Assembly: GCF_000754805.1 (NCBI RefSeq)
Contig: NZ_KN150731.1
Span: 4,017,886 to 4,081,885, forward strand
From: Yersinia frederiksenii ATCC 33641
GTDB lineage: Bacteria; Pseudomonadota; Gammaproteobacteria; Enterobacterales; Enterobacteriaceae
Length of the DNA stretch: 64,000 nt
Reading direction: 5' to 3'
The number at the start of each line of letters is the position of its first letter. Within the stretch, counting starts at the first letter, position 1. The position numbers and the translations under genes are program-made. The notes below the pieces were generated by a model, which saw nothing but the letters and a program-made list of their open reading frames with translations, made no database searches and was not told where the DNA came from. Below are positions 19,894 through 29,800 of the stretch, piece after piece.

Positions 19894-20664
19894 ATGATAA
19901 AACAAAATAGCCATAAAGATGCAGTTGAAAGGCAGTTTGGTGATCAAGCCAATGCTTATTTAACCAGTGCCGTTCATGCTCAGGGTAAAGATTTACAGCG
20001 CCTGACAACACTACTGCAACCTCATGGTGATGCCCGTTTGCTCGATCTTGGATGTGGTGCCGGGCATGCCAGTTTTACTGCCGCAGCTGTGGTTAAATCA
20101 GTGGTTTCTTATGATCTCTCAGCGCAAATGCTACAAGTAGTCAGTCAGGCGGCATCGGATAAAAAACTGACAAATATAGAGGTAAAACAAGGCATCGCTG
20201 AATCATTACCCTTTGATGACCAGAGTTTTGATATTGTTATTAGCCGCTATTCTGCCCATCACTGGCATGATGTTGGCCAGGCTCTACGTGAAGTTAAGCG
20301 GGTATTGCGCCCCGGTGGCAAGATTATTTTTATGGATGTGGTCTCCCCCGGTCACCCAGTGTTAGATATTTATCTACAAACGGTGGAAGTTTTACGTGAT
20401 ACCTCACATGTCCGAAATTACGCTCCGGGCGAATGGTTAGCATTGTTTACCGACGCCGGATTGGTCATTAATGAAGTCACCGCTGATAGATTGTATTTGG
20501 AGTTCAGTAGCTGGATTGCCAGAATGCGTACCCCAGAATATTTCGCGATCGCGATCCGTGAACTACAAAAATCAGCCTCTGATAGTGTGATTAATCATTA
20601 TGAGATTCAAACTGATGGCTCATTTACCAGTGATATTATGATGATTGTTGCAAAGCGTAACTGA
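19894..20664 (+). CDS. Class I SAM-dependent methyltransferase (YcgJ/UbiE-like)
   Basis: 256 residues with a methyltransferase fold. The SAM-binding motif I is LLDLGCGAGHASF near residues 49-61, an acidic residue follows at the end of strand 2 (SYDLSAQML), and a later post-motif region reads RVLRPGGKIIFMDVVSP. It resembles the E. coli and Bacillus YcgJ group of small-molecule methyltransferases related to UbiE. The natural substrate is not known. A GACGGGGA ribosome site precedes the ATG. Confidence 0.88.
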   Translation: MIKQNSHKDAVERQFGDQANAYLTSAVHAQGKDLQRLTTLLQPHGDARLLDLGCGAGHASFTAAAVVKSVVSYDLSAQMLQVVSQAASDKKLTNIEVKQGIAESLPFDDQSFDIVISRYSAHHWHDVGQALREVKRVLRPGGKIIFMDVVSPGHPVLDIYLQTVEVLRDTSHVRNYAPGEWLALFTDAGLVINEVTADRLYLEFSSWIARMRTPEYFAIAIRELQKSASDSVINHYEIQTDGSFTSDIMMIVAKRN

Positions 20665-20874
20665 ATATTTATTAATGTGGGTGATAATGATATATATTCG
20701 CCCATGTTTTAGTGTTTTCTAGCCGATTTTCTTGTGACATAAATGTATTTGTTTCCTCCTTATTCCATCCATAATGATTGATTTTCTTTACACAGTATTA
20801 CGTCCCTTTGCATTGTCCCGTTCATAATTAACTTCACAAAGACATTACATATAACCTGTCAGTTGGAGCATATT

Positions 20875-21144
20875 ATGAAACTATTACCTGTCATCGTTGC
20901 TGCACTTATTGCCACTGCTTCGTTTACAACTATGGCCGCACAAGAAGTTAGCCCAGAGCAAGCAATTAAATTACAAAGTATGGGGGTGATTTCTCTTTCC
21001 AATGTCAGTGGTTCTCCGATGGATGTGGAATCTGCACTTAAAGCGAAAGCTATCGCTGGTGGCGCAAGCCACTACCGGATTATTGGCATAAGTAACCCCG
21101 GAGACTCCAGTAACTACAGTGCCAGCGCTGAGATTTATCATTGA
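20875..21144 (+). CDS. Periplasmic YdgH/BhsA/McbA-like DUF1471 protein
   Basis: 89 residues from the ATG at 20875, which has TTGGAG upstream. An in-frame ATG at 20863 is upstream of this site. A signal peptide ends at about MAA22 (hydrophobic core PVIVAALIATASF). The mature part, with GVISLSN, A.KA...GASHYRIIGIS and a final SASAEIYH strand, fits the DUF1471 family. In E. coli members such as BhsA and McbA are stress-induced envelope proteins that affect biofilm and outer-membrane permeability. Its own role is not known. Confidence 0.85.
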   Translation: MKLLPVIVAALIATASFTTMAAQEVSPEQAIKLQSMGVISLSNVSGSPMDVESALKAKAIAGGASHYRIIGISNPGDSSNYSASAEIYH

Positions 21145-21191
21145 TTTGTCACATAAAGTGATAATTAATGAAACAGTTAGAGACAGTATTC

Positions 21192-21266
21192 ATATTGATC
21201 ACCAGCGCAATATGACAATAGCGTGTCATTGTTATATTGCGCTTGATTATTTCAATATTGATCACC
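21192..21266. repeat. Hairpin flanked by 12-base direct repeats
   Basis: A 16-pair stem with one G-T pair (21204-21219 with 21228-21243, eight-base loop) is bracketed by two perfect copies of ATATTGATCACC at 21192-21203 and 21255-21266. It lies 48 bases after the DUF1471 gene and could serve as its terminator, but no T tract follows. The flanking repeats resemble a target-site duplication around a very small element. That origin is speculative. Confidence 0.55.
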
Positions 21267-21387
21267 TTCATATAGCCAGCTTTTTCTATTCATCGACTGA
21301 AAATAATCAACTCTTAGAGTAATCTTAATGATAGCGTCAGGAATATAAGGTGTTATTGTAGTCCATCCGGGGTTCCGAGGAGCAGCT

Positions 21388-21945
21388 ATGCTAAACACTG
21401 TCCGGCGTAATTTTAAAAGTCAGTTTTCTTATTTACAGCGTTTTATTGCTTCCCCTCGAACTGTTGGCTCATTGGCTCCTTCTTCACCTTGGTTATGCCA
21501 GGCGATGTTGAATCAGGTAGATTGGAAACAAGATCTTAATATTGCTGAGTTAGGCGCTGCTGATGGGGTGCTGACAAAGCGTATTTTGTCTCATATGTCA
21601 GTGAACTCCCGCTTACAGGCGTATGAGATTCAGCCGCATTTCGCGCACGCATTACACCAAATTAACGACCCGCGCTTGCAGGTAGCATTTCGATCAGCTG
21701 AACAGTTGGATCAAGATTACGATGCCGTATTTTGTTGCCTGCCACTGTTATCTATTCCAACCAAGATCACTATTAAGATATTACAACAGGCCCAACAACG
21801 TTTACGTGCCAACAAGGGTGTTTTGGTCCTGTTCCAATACAGTCATCTCTCTGAACCCTTATTATCCCGCTATTTTACGTGGAAAAAAATACGGGTAGTG
21901 CGTAATTTCCCTCCAGCACTAGTCTATATTTGCCAGCCTCGCTAA
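21388..21945 (+). CDS. Small class I SAM methyltransferase, phospholipid/rRNA-type
   Basis: 185 residues. The N-terminal segment (SYLQRFIASPRTVGSLAPSS) and motif I (IAELGAADGVLTKRIL near 49-64) resemble the short phosphatidylethanolamine N-methyltransferase (PmtA-like) and rRNA adenine dimethylase-like proteins. YDAVFCCLPLLSIP corresponds to motif IV, with CLPL in place of NLPF/NxPY. A GAGGAGC ribosome site precedes the ATG. Function is uncertain. The gene abuts the decayed receptor at 21985. Confidence 0.75.
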   Translation: MLNTVRRNFKSQFSYLQRFIASPRTVGSLAPSSPWLCQAMLNQVDWKQDLNIAELGAADGVLTKRILSHMSVNSRLQAYEIQPHFAHALHQINDPRLQVAFRSAEQLDQDYDAVFCCLPLLSIPTKITIKILQQAQQRLRANKGVLVLFQYSHLSEPLLSRYFTWKKIRVVRNFPPALVYICQPR

Positions 21946-21984
21946 GGCTCGATACTCAGCTGTTAGCTGGGTCATAGCCTCTGG

Positions 21985-22904
21985 GTTACAAGATATTGTC
22001 AGCGCAATATTTACAGCTATCAATGTTAAAGATAGCGGCCAGCGTGAAAATCTAAAAAATTATGGCTGGTTTATACAAGGTTTCGTTGAGCTGCCGGATC
22101 AATGGATTGTACTGGCAGGTTTACGTTACGATTATTTCGATGTTTTCGCGGGTAAAGATCGGCCTTTGATCACTAATACTGATAGTTCTGACAGTAAATT
22201 GATTCGATGAATGGGTGTGGTCTATAAACTGATGTCTGGAGTCTTTCTGTACAGTAGCAACAGTGAATCCTTCATACCTAATTTCTCTATCACCACACAG
22301 ATTGATTTGTTGCCACCGGTGCAGGGGTAATCTCGGGAAATTGCTAGCAAGGTCGAGTTAGTCAATGGTGTTACTGGCACCCTGACAGGGTTTGATATTG
22401 CTAAGCGTAATGTGAATGAGTTAATGGTGAAACAGTGATCCGCACTGTTAGTTGGGTTCGCTCGCAAGGCGTCGAATTCGATGTGGCTGGGTAATCACTG
22501 ACCGCTTAAGTGTGATGGTGGTCTATGCCTATAGGAATGTTATTTTAATGTAACATACTGATAGTAAGGGTTATTATCATGTTGGCATCGCCGTGGTAGC
22601 GCGTTATTAATTCTGACCCAGACATTGGGTATTACAGGTTGGTTGAGCGGAGATGGCTGAGTGTTGCAGCCGTTGCTCGATATGCCGGGTGGGTACTGCA
22701 GCCAATAGTTTTACCTTAGATTCTTACACTGTGGCAGACGCCTTCATTTCATCTTCATTACCCATTAATAATTATCGGGTGAAATGGTAGCTCAATGTGA
22801 AAAACATCTTTAATAAAATCTATTATTCTTCTAACGGTGGCAATTTACGGGTTGCTGTTGGAGAACCTCGATAGTTTATTTTGCTTGCCTGTGCTGATCT
22901 CTAA
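21985..22904 (+). pseudogene. Remnant of a TonB-dependent siderophore receptor (C-terminal part)
   Basis: Translation gives pieces typical of the beta-barrel of FhuA/FoxA/FcuA-like receptors: GWFIQGFVELPDQW, LAGLRYDYFDVF, GVVYKLMSGVFLYSSNSESF, FDIAKRNV, RSQGVEFDVAG, LDSYTVADAF, NVKNIFNKIYY and VAVGEPR. They are in order but broken by stops (TGA 22208, TAA 22328, TGA 22436, TAG 22788, TAG 22872) and by frameshifts, one near 22430. The N-terminal signal, TonB box and plug are missing. It cannot make a working receptor. The ligand, probably a hydroxamate siderophore, cannot be settled. Confidence 0.85.
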
Positions 22905-22972
22905 TTAGGGTTATCAATCGATACTGATTAATGTTATGCGTGGGAGGGTTGTACAATATCACTCATACTTTG

Positions 22973-22990
22973 TGTATAGTTAATTTTACA
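22973..22990 (+). promoter_or_regulatory. TyrR box upstream of aroL
   Basis: TGTATAGTTAATTTTACA matches TGTAAA-N6-TTTACA at all but one of the twelve specified bases. A weaker half-box TGTAAA follows at 22995-23000. In E. coli aroL is repressed by TyrR with tyrosine through several such boxes, so the same control is likely here. Confidence 0.75.
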
Positions 22991-23147
22991 GGGATGTAAA
23001 GTTTGCACTACCCTCAATTATAGGTATGATTTGCATCTACAGCATAGAGCTGGGAGTTAATCCTGTTTAACCGGTCAACAAGGGTGGCCCGGTTTCTTGA
23101 TAGCGAGAATTTATCCTCAGAAGTTGATGCGAAAGGACTTTCAAGTA

Positions 23148-23672
23148 ATGACACAAACTATCTTCATGGTAGGTGCGCGCGGTGCAGGTAAGACAACAAT
23201 AGGGAAAGCATTGGCGCAAGCATTGGGATATCGATTTATTGATACCGACCTGTTTATGCAGCAAACCTTGCAGGCCAGTGTTGCTGAGCTTGTCGCACGT
23301 GAAGGATGGGATGGTTTTCGCATGCGGGAAAGTATGGCCCTTCAGACCGTAACGGCTGCTAAAACGGTGGTAGCTACCGGCGGTGGTGCAGTATTATCTC
23401 AAGAAAATCGCACTTTTATGCGTAATCACGGGTTGGTTATTTATCTGCGGGCCTCTGCCAATGTGTTGGCTGGGCGGTTAGCAGAAGATCCGGAAGATGC
23501 CCAGCGGCCAAGTCTTACTGGCAAACCTATTGTAGAGGAGATGCTGGATGTATTGGCGAGTCGAGAGGCGTTATATCAAGAGGTTGCCCATCATGTGTTA
23601 GATGCAACTCAGCCGCCAGAAGAGGTTGTTGAGCATATTTTGCAGATTTTATCGGGTGAGAAAGTGAAGTAG
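23148..23672 (+). CDS. aroL: Shikimate kinase II
   Basis: 174 residues from the ATG at 23148, the length of E. coli AroL. AAAGGA lies upstream, and an in-frame ATG at 23097 would add 17 residues with no match. The P-loop is GARGAGKTT (residues 9-17), the shikimate-binding Asp lies in DTDLFMQQ, and the GGGAVL motif follows near residue 80. It phosphorylates shikimate at the 3-hydroxyl in the chorismate pathway. The E. coli neighbours yaiA and aroM are absent. The TyrR box upstream supports aroL rather than aroK. Confidence 0.93.
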   Translation: MTQTIFMVGARGAGKTTIGKALAQALGYRFIDTDLFMQQTLQASVAELVAREGWDGFRMRESMALQTVTAAKTVVATGGGAVLSQENRTFMRNHGLVIYLRASANVLAGRLAEDPEDAQRPSLTGKPIVEEMLDVLASREALYQEVAHHVLDATQPPEEVVEHILQILSGEKVK

Positions 23673-24192
23673 CAGAGCGTTTCTATTTGTAGGATGAATA
23701 TTTAGCCCATCTGATTGCCCGCTAGTTGTACGAAGCGTACAATTATAAATTATGTAATCATTTTCACGTAAATCATTTGCGTGACTAATGCCACTCAAGG
23801 CAGGGCCATTCAAGGCGGGCCGATGAAAACCTTCAAATTGTTTATCCACCAACACACCAATTTTATGCCCGCGTTCTGGTCAATATTGATTGTGGTATTT
23901 GAAACGTCGCTGGCGTTGTATATTTTACGTAACCTCTAATATCCCCCTCTTTGCTTTCTATTCATGAACCTTCACCTATGTTGTGAGGGGGTTTGCTATT
24001 GACTGTTTTATCCGAATAACCTCTTTTTCGGGTAGGAATATCTGTCTTTTGACGGTAAATCGTGCGCTTTTTCGGCAACTTTATCGGTGAATCCGGTTAT
24101 GATCCCATTTCACCATAATAATCAGTGACAGAGCATTTAGAGAGACTCTAATATGAAAGCTCAATCTTGATTAAGACGCGGGTGCAAAAACT
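23673..24192. other. aroL-ppnP intergenic region
   Basis: 520 bases. A hairpin TTGTACG-AAG-CGTACAA (23726-23742) probably ends aroL. A possible 38-codon gene lies at 23823-23939, and a CCCCCTC/GAGGGGG stem (23943-23949 with 23985-23991) followed by TTT ends that unit. The remaining 200 bases before ppnP hold no clear feature beyond a six-codon frame ATG...TGA at 24153-24170. yaiA and aroM of E. coli are missing. Confidence 0.5.
23823..23939 (+). CDS. Possible small single-span membrane protein
   Basis: 38 codons: a basic and polar N-terminal part with three histidine/lysine positions, then one hydrophobic span (about residues 15-35, FWSILIVVFETSLALYIL), ending RNL. AAGGCGG lies seven bases before the ATG and a terminator-like stem starts four bases after the stop, which is the layout of a real short gene. 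I do not recognise a family. The chance that it is an accidental frame is considerable. Confidence 0.35.
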   Translation: MKTFKLFIHQHTNFMPAFWSILIVVFETSLALYILRNL

Positions 24193-24480
24193 ATGCTGAA
24201 ATTTAATGAGTATTTTACCGGGAAAGTGAAATCTATTGGTTTTGACAGTGACAGCATTGGGCAAGCTAGCGTTGGGGTGATGGAAAAGGGCGAGTACACG
24301 TTCAGTACGGCTAAAGCGGAAGAGATGACGGTCATCACCGGTAGCCTAAAAGTACTGATTCCGGGTTCATCAGGTTGGGAAGTCTTTAAGCCAGGCGAAA
24401 CTTTCTACATCCCTGCGGAAAGTGAATTTAACCTGCAAGTTGCTGAGGCATCTTCGTATCTGTGTAAATATTTGAGCTAA
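24193..24480 (+). CDS. ppnP: Pyrimidine/purine nucleoside phosphorylase, cupin type
   Basis: 95 residues, the size of E. coli PpnP (YaiE), with the conserved [13 protein letters not shown] start and the EGEYTFST-like and EMTVITG strands of a small cupin. The enzyme splits many nucleosides with phosphate to a free base and ribose 1-phosphate. The ribosome site is weak. The order aroL, ppnP, rdgC matches E. coli apart from lost genes. A short hairpin follows the stop codon. Confidence 0.93.
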   Translation: MLKFNEYFTGKVKSIGFDSDSIGQASVGVMEKGEYTFSTAKAEEMTVITGSLKVLIPGSSGWEVFKPGETFYIPAESEFNLQVAEASSYLCKYLS

Positions 24481-24497
24481 TTGCCTCTTTGAATTTT

Positions 24498-24520
24498 GCC
24501 CTCTCCATGCCAGAGAGGGC
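24498..24520. terminator. Hairpin between ppnP and rdgC
   Basis: GCCCTCTC (24498-24505) pairs with GAGAGGGC (24513-24520) around a seven-base loop, between two convergent genes. The stem is strong but T tracts are short on both sides. Confidence 0.55.
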
Positions 24521-24546
24521 GATATATCTCTTTAAGCCACAGCCTG

Positions 24547-25458
24547 TTAGTGCTGGGCCTCGCCACCTAAGGCTTCAATCAAGTTTTTAATCAGGGCGGC
24601 CAATTCACTGGTCATCAGAATAAAATCGGCATCGAAGCGCTGAGCAAAATCTTCCCGATCAATATCTTCATTCTGTTCACGTAGCGTGTCAGAGAATTTC
24701 AGGCGTTTGAGTGAGCCATCATCGGACAGCACCAATTGAACACGCTCCTGCCAATCTAGCGCTAATTTAGTGACTAGCTTACCGGCTTCAATGTGTACTG
24801 CAATCTCATCGCTGAATAGATCCTGTTTCTTACAGCGGATCACGCCACCTTCTTCCAAAATGGCCTTTAATTCAGCTTCATCCATTAAGGCAAAGCCTGC
24901 TGGCAATTCTTTGCTGCGTACCCATTCGGTCAGGGTCAGCTCAATCGGGTTTTCTAATGTCAGTGGCACTACTGGCAAGGAACCCAAGCTTTTACGCAAT
25001 AATGCCAAAGTATCTTCGGCTCGCTTGGCACTCGCTGCATCGACCATAATTAGGCCGTTAACAGTATCAATCCACAAGAAAGTCTGATTAAAGCGACTGA
25101 ATGCCCGGGGCAACAAACTGTGCAGAACTTCATCTTTTAATGAGTCTTTCTCAGTTTTTTTCAGTTTGCGATGTTGCTCACCTTCCAGTCGTTCGATTTT
25201 TGCCTGCAATTCTTGCTTAATCACCGGTGATGGCAAGATCTTCTCTTCTTTGCGCGCACAAATGACGATTTGACCATTAACCGAATGGGTTAATGCATCG
25301 CTGTGTGAACCCAGCGGTGATACCCAACCGGTTTTAGCCATATCCTGACTGCCGCATGGCGTGAAACTCAGGGCGCTTAACTGTTTTTCCATTTCGTCCG
25401 CAGACAGTGAAACTTCCCGGCTCAAACGGTAAACCATTAAATTCTTAAACCACAGCAT
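24547..25458 (-). CDS. rdgC: Recombination-associated protein RdgC
   Basis: 303 residues, the E. coli length, beginning [15 protein letters not shown] as the family does. RdgC forms a ring-shaped dimer around double-stranded DNA, limits RecA filament use and is needed when replication restart is impaired. AGGGA precedes the ATG. It is divergent from mak as in E. coli. A GC-rich hairpin lies in its predicted 5' leader. Confidence 0.95.
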   Translation of the reverse strand: MLWFKNLMVYRLSREVSLSADEMEKQLSALSFTPCGSQDMAKTGWVSPLGSHSDALTHSVNGQIVICARKEEKILPSPVIKQELQAKIERLEGEQHRKLKKTEKDSLKDEVLHSLLPRAFSRFNQTFLWIDTVNGLIMVDAASAKRAEDTLALLRKSLGSLPVVPLTLENPIELTLTEWVRSKELPAGFALMDEAELKAILEEGGVIRCKKQDLFSDEIAVHIEAGKLVTKLALDWQERVQLVLSDDGSLKRLKFSDTLREQNEDIDREDFAQRFDADFILMTSELAALIKNLIEALGGEAQH

Positions 25459-25806
25459 AGTATTATCCCTGGCTCGTGCGCGCTCGGAGCGCGCGAGTTA
25501 ATCAAACGCAGGGCGGCATGATAACGAATTGAGGCCTTGGCCCCTAGTAAAAAGAATAAGAAAAAAGCAGAGCCAGTTAGCAATTCATTGAACATTATTT
25601 CTATCTGAAGAGATTCAAAGACCACAGAATGCAAAAATGCAGGTGACAAAGATTGTGTCGCAACGAGGTATTGTCCAAACTGAGTGAGAGGATTTGTATT
25701 TTTGCCAAAACCCCTAATTGATAGAATCTTCTGTCAAAAACATATTTGCCGATAAAATTTTTTGTCTACAGAACAGAAAGCAACCCTGTCAATGAGGTGA
25801 GGCGCT
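25459..25806. other. Divergent rdgC/mak intergenic region
   Basis: 348 bases holding both promoters. GCGCGCT-CGG-AGCGCGC (25478-25494) is a very stable hairpin 20 bases upstream of the rdgC start codon on the minus strand, so it would sit in the leader of that mRNA. Otherwise AT-rich. A 70-codon minus-strand frame here overlaps the rdgC start and is rejected below. Confidence 0.5.
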
Positions 25807-26727
25807 ATGCGCATTGGTATAGATTTAGGTGGAACCAAAATTGAAGTCATTGCTTTAGCCAATGACGGGACGGAGCTTTTTCGTAAACGGATCGATACTC
25901 CGCGCCATGATTATCAAAAAACCTTGCTGGCGATTGCGGCGTTAGTTGCAGATGCTGAACAAGCAACTGAGGAGCTGGGCAGTGTTGGTGTGGGTATTCC
26001 TGGCACACTTTCTCCTTTTACCGGTAAGGTAAAAAATGCCAATTCAGTATGGCTGAATGGTCAGGTGGTAGATAAAGACTTGTCAGAGTTGCTCTCTCGC
26101 TCGGTGCGCCTGGCAAACGATGCTAACTGCCTGGCTGTCTCTGAGGCCACCGATGGTGCCGGAGCCGGAAAACATCTAGTATTTGCGGCTATTATCGGCA
26201 CGGGTTGTGGGTCTGGTATTGCTATTGATGGGCGGGTACATACTGGTGGTAATGGTATCGCCGGTGAGTGGGGGCATAATCCGTTACCGTGGCAGAATGA
26301 TGAAGAGCGGCAATATCAGCAAGAAGTTGCTTGTTATTGCGGTAAAAAAGGCTGTATTGAAACCTTCGTTTCCGGTACCGGCTTTGCCACCGATTACTTC
26401 CGTCTAAGCGGCAAACCTCTTAAAGGTCATGAAATTATAGCCTTGGTGGAGCAGGGCGATGCGGTAGCTGAACAAGCTATGGTCAATTATGAGCAACGGT
26501 TGGCAAAGTCATTGGCTCATGTCATAAATCTGTTTGATCCCGATGTGGTGGTATTGGGGGGAGGGATGAGTAATGTCGATCGGTTGTATAAAACATTACC
26601 GAAGTTAATTAGCCCTTGGGTCTTTGGCGGCGAGTGTGAAACGCCAATCCGCAAAGCATTGCATGGCGATTCTAGTGGGGTGCGTGGCGCAGCCTGGTTG
26701 TGGCCTGCCATTACCCTTCGTCCTTGA
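25807..26727 (+). CDS. mak: Manno(fructo)kinase, ROK family
   Basis: 306 residues. The ATP-binding [13 protein letters not shown] start, the [10 protein letters not shown] loop and the zinc cluster [12 protein letters not shown] identify a ROK sugar kinase, and the sequence follows E. coli Mak, which phosphorylates fructose and mannose at C6. A GAGGTGAGG ribosome site precedes the ATG. E. coli Mak ends at WLWPQE. Here the ending is WLWP followed by six other residues, and the stop codon falls inside an ERIC-like repeat, so the repeat seems to have replaced the original end. Confidence 0.94.
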   Translation: MRIGIDLGGTKIEVIALANDGTELFRKRIDTPRHDYQKTLLAIAALVADAEQATEELGSVGVGIPGTLSPFTGKVKNANSVWLNGQVVDKDLSELLSRSVRLANDANCLAVSEATDGAGAGKHLVFAAIIGTGCGSGIAIDGRVHTGGNGIAGEWGHNPLPWQNDEERQYQQEVACYCGKKGCIETFVSGTGFATDYFRLSGKPLKGHEIIALVEQGDAVAEQAMVNYEQRLAKSLAHVINLFDPDVVVLGGGMSNVDRLYKTLPKLISPWVFGGECETPIRKALHGDSSGVRGAAWLWPAITLRP

Positions 26728-26850
26728 CGCTTCAGTGTTGTTAGCCGCACTCACTTACCCGAATCACTGGCTTGAGTCAGTTCATCGGGGGGCATTCGTT
26801 TGCCGCCAGGCTGTATGCTAATGACCGTGGAAAACGCATTTATCCTGTGG
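26708..26850. repeat. Degenerate ERIC-like element at the 3' end of mak
   Basis: The segment from the last codons of mak onward carries the ERIC core features seen intact at 57781-57906: TTAGCCGCACTCA, then CCCGAATCACT, a central GAGTCAGTTCATCGGG, then TTGCCGCC. The match is degenerate and the outer ends are hard to set. Both mak and sbcC (convergent) end next to it, so it may lie in both 3' ends. Confidence 0.6.
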
Positions 26851-26883
26851 ACTGGAAGCCACAAGAGGGTAACCAGAATTTGC

Positions 26884-29800
26884 TTAGTCTTGGTTTACCC
26901 TAAAGATATTATCCAAGCGGCTGACACCCAATCCATTGACTTTTTTTACTTTAATTTGCACCGGGATGCGTTCTTTCATGGCCTCAACATGGCTAATAAC
27001 CCCAATGGTTTTGCCTGATGCGTTCAGGCTATCCAGCGCATCTAGTGCGGTATCCAGTGTTTCTGCATCCAACGTACCGAAACCTTCATCAAGGAACAGT
27101 GAGTCAATACTGGTTTTATGGCTGACCAAATCTGATAGCGCCAGAGCTAAAGCCAAACTGACCAAAAAGCTCTCCCCCCCGGACAGTGTGCGGGTATCAC
27201 GTATAGCATCAGCCTGCCAGGTATCCACCACTTGCAGCTCTAGTGCATCACTGGTTTTTCGTTGCAACTGATAACGCCCGTGCAAACGACTAAGCTGGTT
27301 ATTTGCCAGATAGACCAAATGATCGAGTGTGAGTCCCTGCGCAAACTTACGGAATTTATCACCCTCTTTGGAGCCAATTAAGTGATTGAGATAGCTCCAG
27401 TCATCATATTGTTGTTGGCTACGTTCAATTTGCTCAAACAACGCGTGCTGATTGTTACGGCGAACGGCGTCGCTCTCTAGCTGGTTGCGTAATTCACCTT
27501 GCCGCAATGCATTGGCTTTTAACTGTGCCAGTAGTTGCTCGGATTGCTGCTGTAATAGTGCTAATTCAGTGGTTGGAGAAACACCAGCTGGGCAGGTTTG
27601 AAGATATTGCTCCAATGCTTCATTGGCTTGCTGTAAGCGGATATTGGCTTGCTGTTGGCGTTCACTCAATTGTTGTTTTAATTGCTGCAAACCTTGCCTT
27701 TCTTCTTCGCTCAGTAATGCCGCGGTTAAGGCTGCTTCATCAATGAACTCACTGCTTACTAGTGCTTGTTGTAATTCAGTTTGGGCCGTGGTCGCACGCT
27801 GCTGATTTTGTTGATGCTGCTGCTCTAAACCTGCCAGTTCACCTGATATCAGGTGAAGTTGAGATTGAGCTTGTTGCAGGGCAGTCGTTGCATTCTGTTG
27901 TGCTAATTCTACTTGCTGCTGTTGCTGGCGTAATAGCTGGCGTGCCTCGGCAACATTGCTGTTACCAAATAGGGCGTGGCGTTGATGATTTTGTTGTTGC
28001 AACAAGATTTCAGCTTGTTGATGTTGCAGGCCAAGGGCTGATAATTGGTCGACATATTCTTGCAAGTGGCGACGCTCATTTTCAATCTGCGTTTCCAGTG
28101 CTTTTTGCCCTAGCTCCAGTTGTTGCTGTTCTAGTTGATACTGATGCCACCGCTGATTTTCTTCTTCGCGTTGTGCCAGCCAACTTTCCTGCTGACTTGT
28201 TTCAGGTATTGATAGCGAAACTGCGGCCAGAGCATCACTGAAACCTTGGCGTATTCTTGCCAATTCATCTTGTTGACGCTGATGTTGGGCAAGTAACTGT
28301 TGCTGGGCTTGTTGGGTATCTTGTTGACGTTGAAGGAGGAGTGCCAATTGCTGCTGATGCTTTTGTTGCAGTTGTTCTGCTTGGGCCAGCATATCTTTAG
28401 CTTGTTGATATTGCTGGTTAAGTTGTTCATATTCTGCCAGTTTTTGCTGACACAATTGCTCCGATTTTTCCTGTTGCTCCAGCCAGGTTGCCAACGCCAC
28501 TGCGTCATTTAATACAAATGCCAGTGCCAATGGTTTTGTCAGTGTTTGCCAGCGTTGTTGATAATCCGCCAGTTGCTGCAGGCTGTGTTGTAGCTCTTGC
28601 TCCAGGCGCAACTGTTGTTGTTGCACATTTTCTACTTGTGTACGTAATTCCGTTCCGGCAGTGAAGAGTTGCTCAACCTGAAGGCGCAGTTCCTCAACTC
28701 GTACTGCGGTTTCTGACGGTTTTACCGCTTGATACTCTTTAATTGCCGGGTGATCCAGTGCGCCACAGAGTGGGCAAGCAGCACCTGGCTGCAGTTTGGT
28801 CCTTTCTGCTTCTAAGCTGACTATCTGCTTTTCGCGATCCAGAAGGGCTTCTAAATCTATCAGATGTTGTTTTTGTTGTTTATATAGCTGACGTTTTTCT
28901 GCTAGTTGCTGTTCTAGTTGTTTTAACTGTTGTTGCTGGCTAATTAACTGTTGCTGCTGTTTATCATGTTGTGTCTGAACTTGCTGGGCTAGAGGAGATA
29001 ATGCAGCTAATTGCTGCCGTACTGTACGCTGTTGCTGGAGTTCAATCAGTTGTTGGCGTAATTGTGCCGAGGGGTGCAACTGCTCTAGTGCTGATAATTG
29101 TTGCTGGATGCTACCTGCTTGCGAGTTGGCTTGCACTAACGCCGCTTGTTGCTGTTTATCCTGCTCGTTCAGTGTGGCAGTTTGTTGTTGCAAGCTATTG
29201 AGCAATGTAACCAGTAGCTGTAACTGTTGTTCGCTTTCAACAGATTGCTGTTGTTGTATGTGTAACTGACGAAATTGCTCACGCCATAAAGGTAGATTTT
29301 TTTCCCAGTGTTGATGATGAGCATTAAGATGTGCATATTCAGCCAGTTGTTGCAGGCGTTGGCGGGTTTGCCGCAATTGTTGTTCATTTTGTTCAAGCTG
29401 CTGCCTACCTTGCTGTTCCTTACTACGCAACTGCTGTAGTTGTGCAGTAAGCTGCTCTAACATCTGCTGTTGATGGGTAATAAGGTTATCCAGTGGCACC
29501 ACTTTTTGTTCAATCAGTGTTTCCTGCTCATGCTGTTTGGCCGCTTGCTGCTGGCGAGCCAAGTTGGCTTGCTCTAGTGCCACAGCCAGTGGTGTCAGCT
29601 GTGCTTGAAGTTGCTGCTGTTGTTGGGCCAGTGTGGTGATGCGCAGTTGTATTTGTTGCAAGTCTTGCTGACTACGTGAACGCTCTCGCAACAAAGGACG
29701 TAATTTCTCGGCGGGTTCACTACGGGCTAGTCGTTGCAGTTCCGGCTGAGCTTGCTGATATTCTTGTTCGATAATTTTTTGTTGTTGCTGATATTCCAGC

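Noticed and set aside
25437-25649. 70-codon minus-strand frame with a hydrophobic stretch in the rdgC/mak gap
   Set aside because: It overlaps the rdgC start and ribosome site on the same strand in another frame and runs through the GC hairpin. No ribosome site or known family is seen.
27507-29396. Several long frames on both strands inside sbcC, some very rich in Asn or hydrophobic residues
   Set aside because: They are frame-shifted readings of the CAA/CAG-rich coiled-coil code, which gives Asn-, Thr- or Leu/Val-rich shadows.
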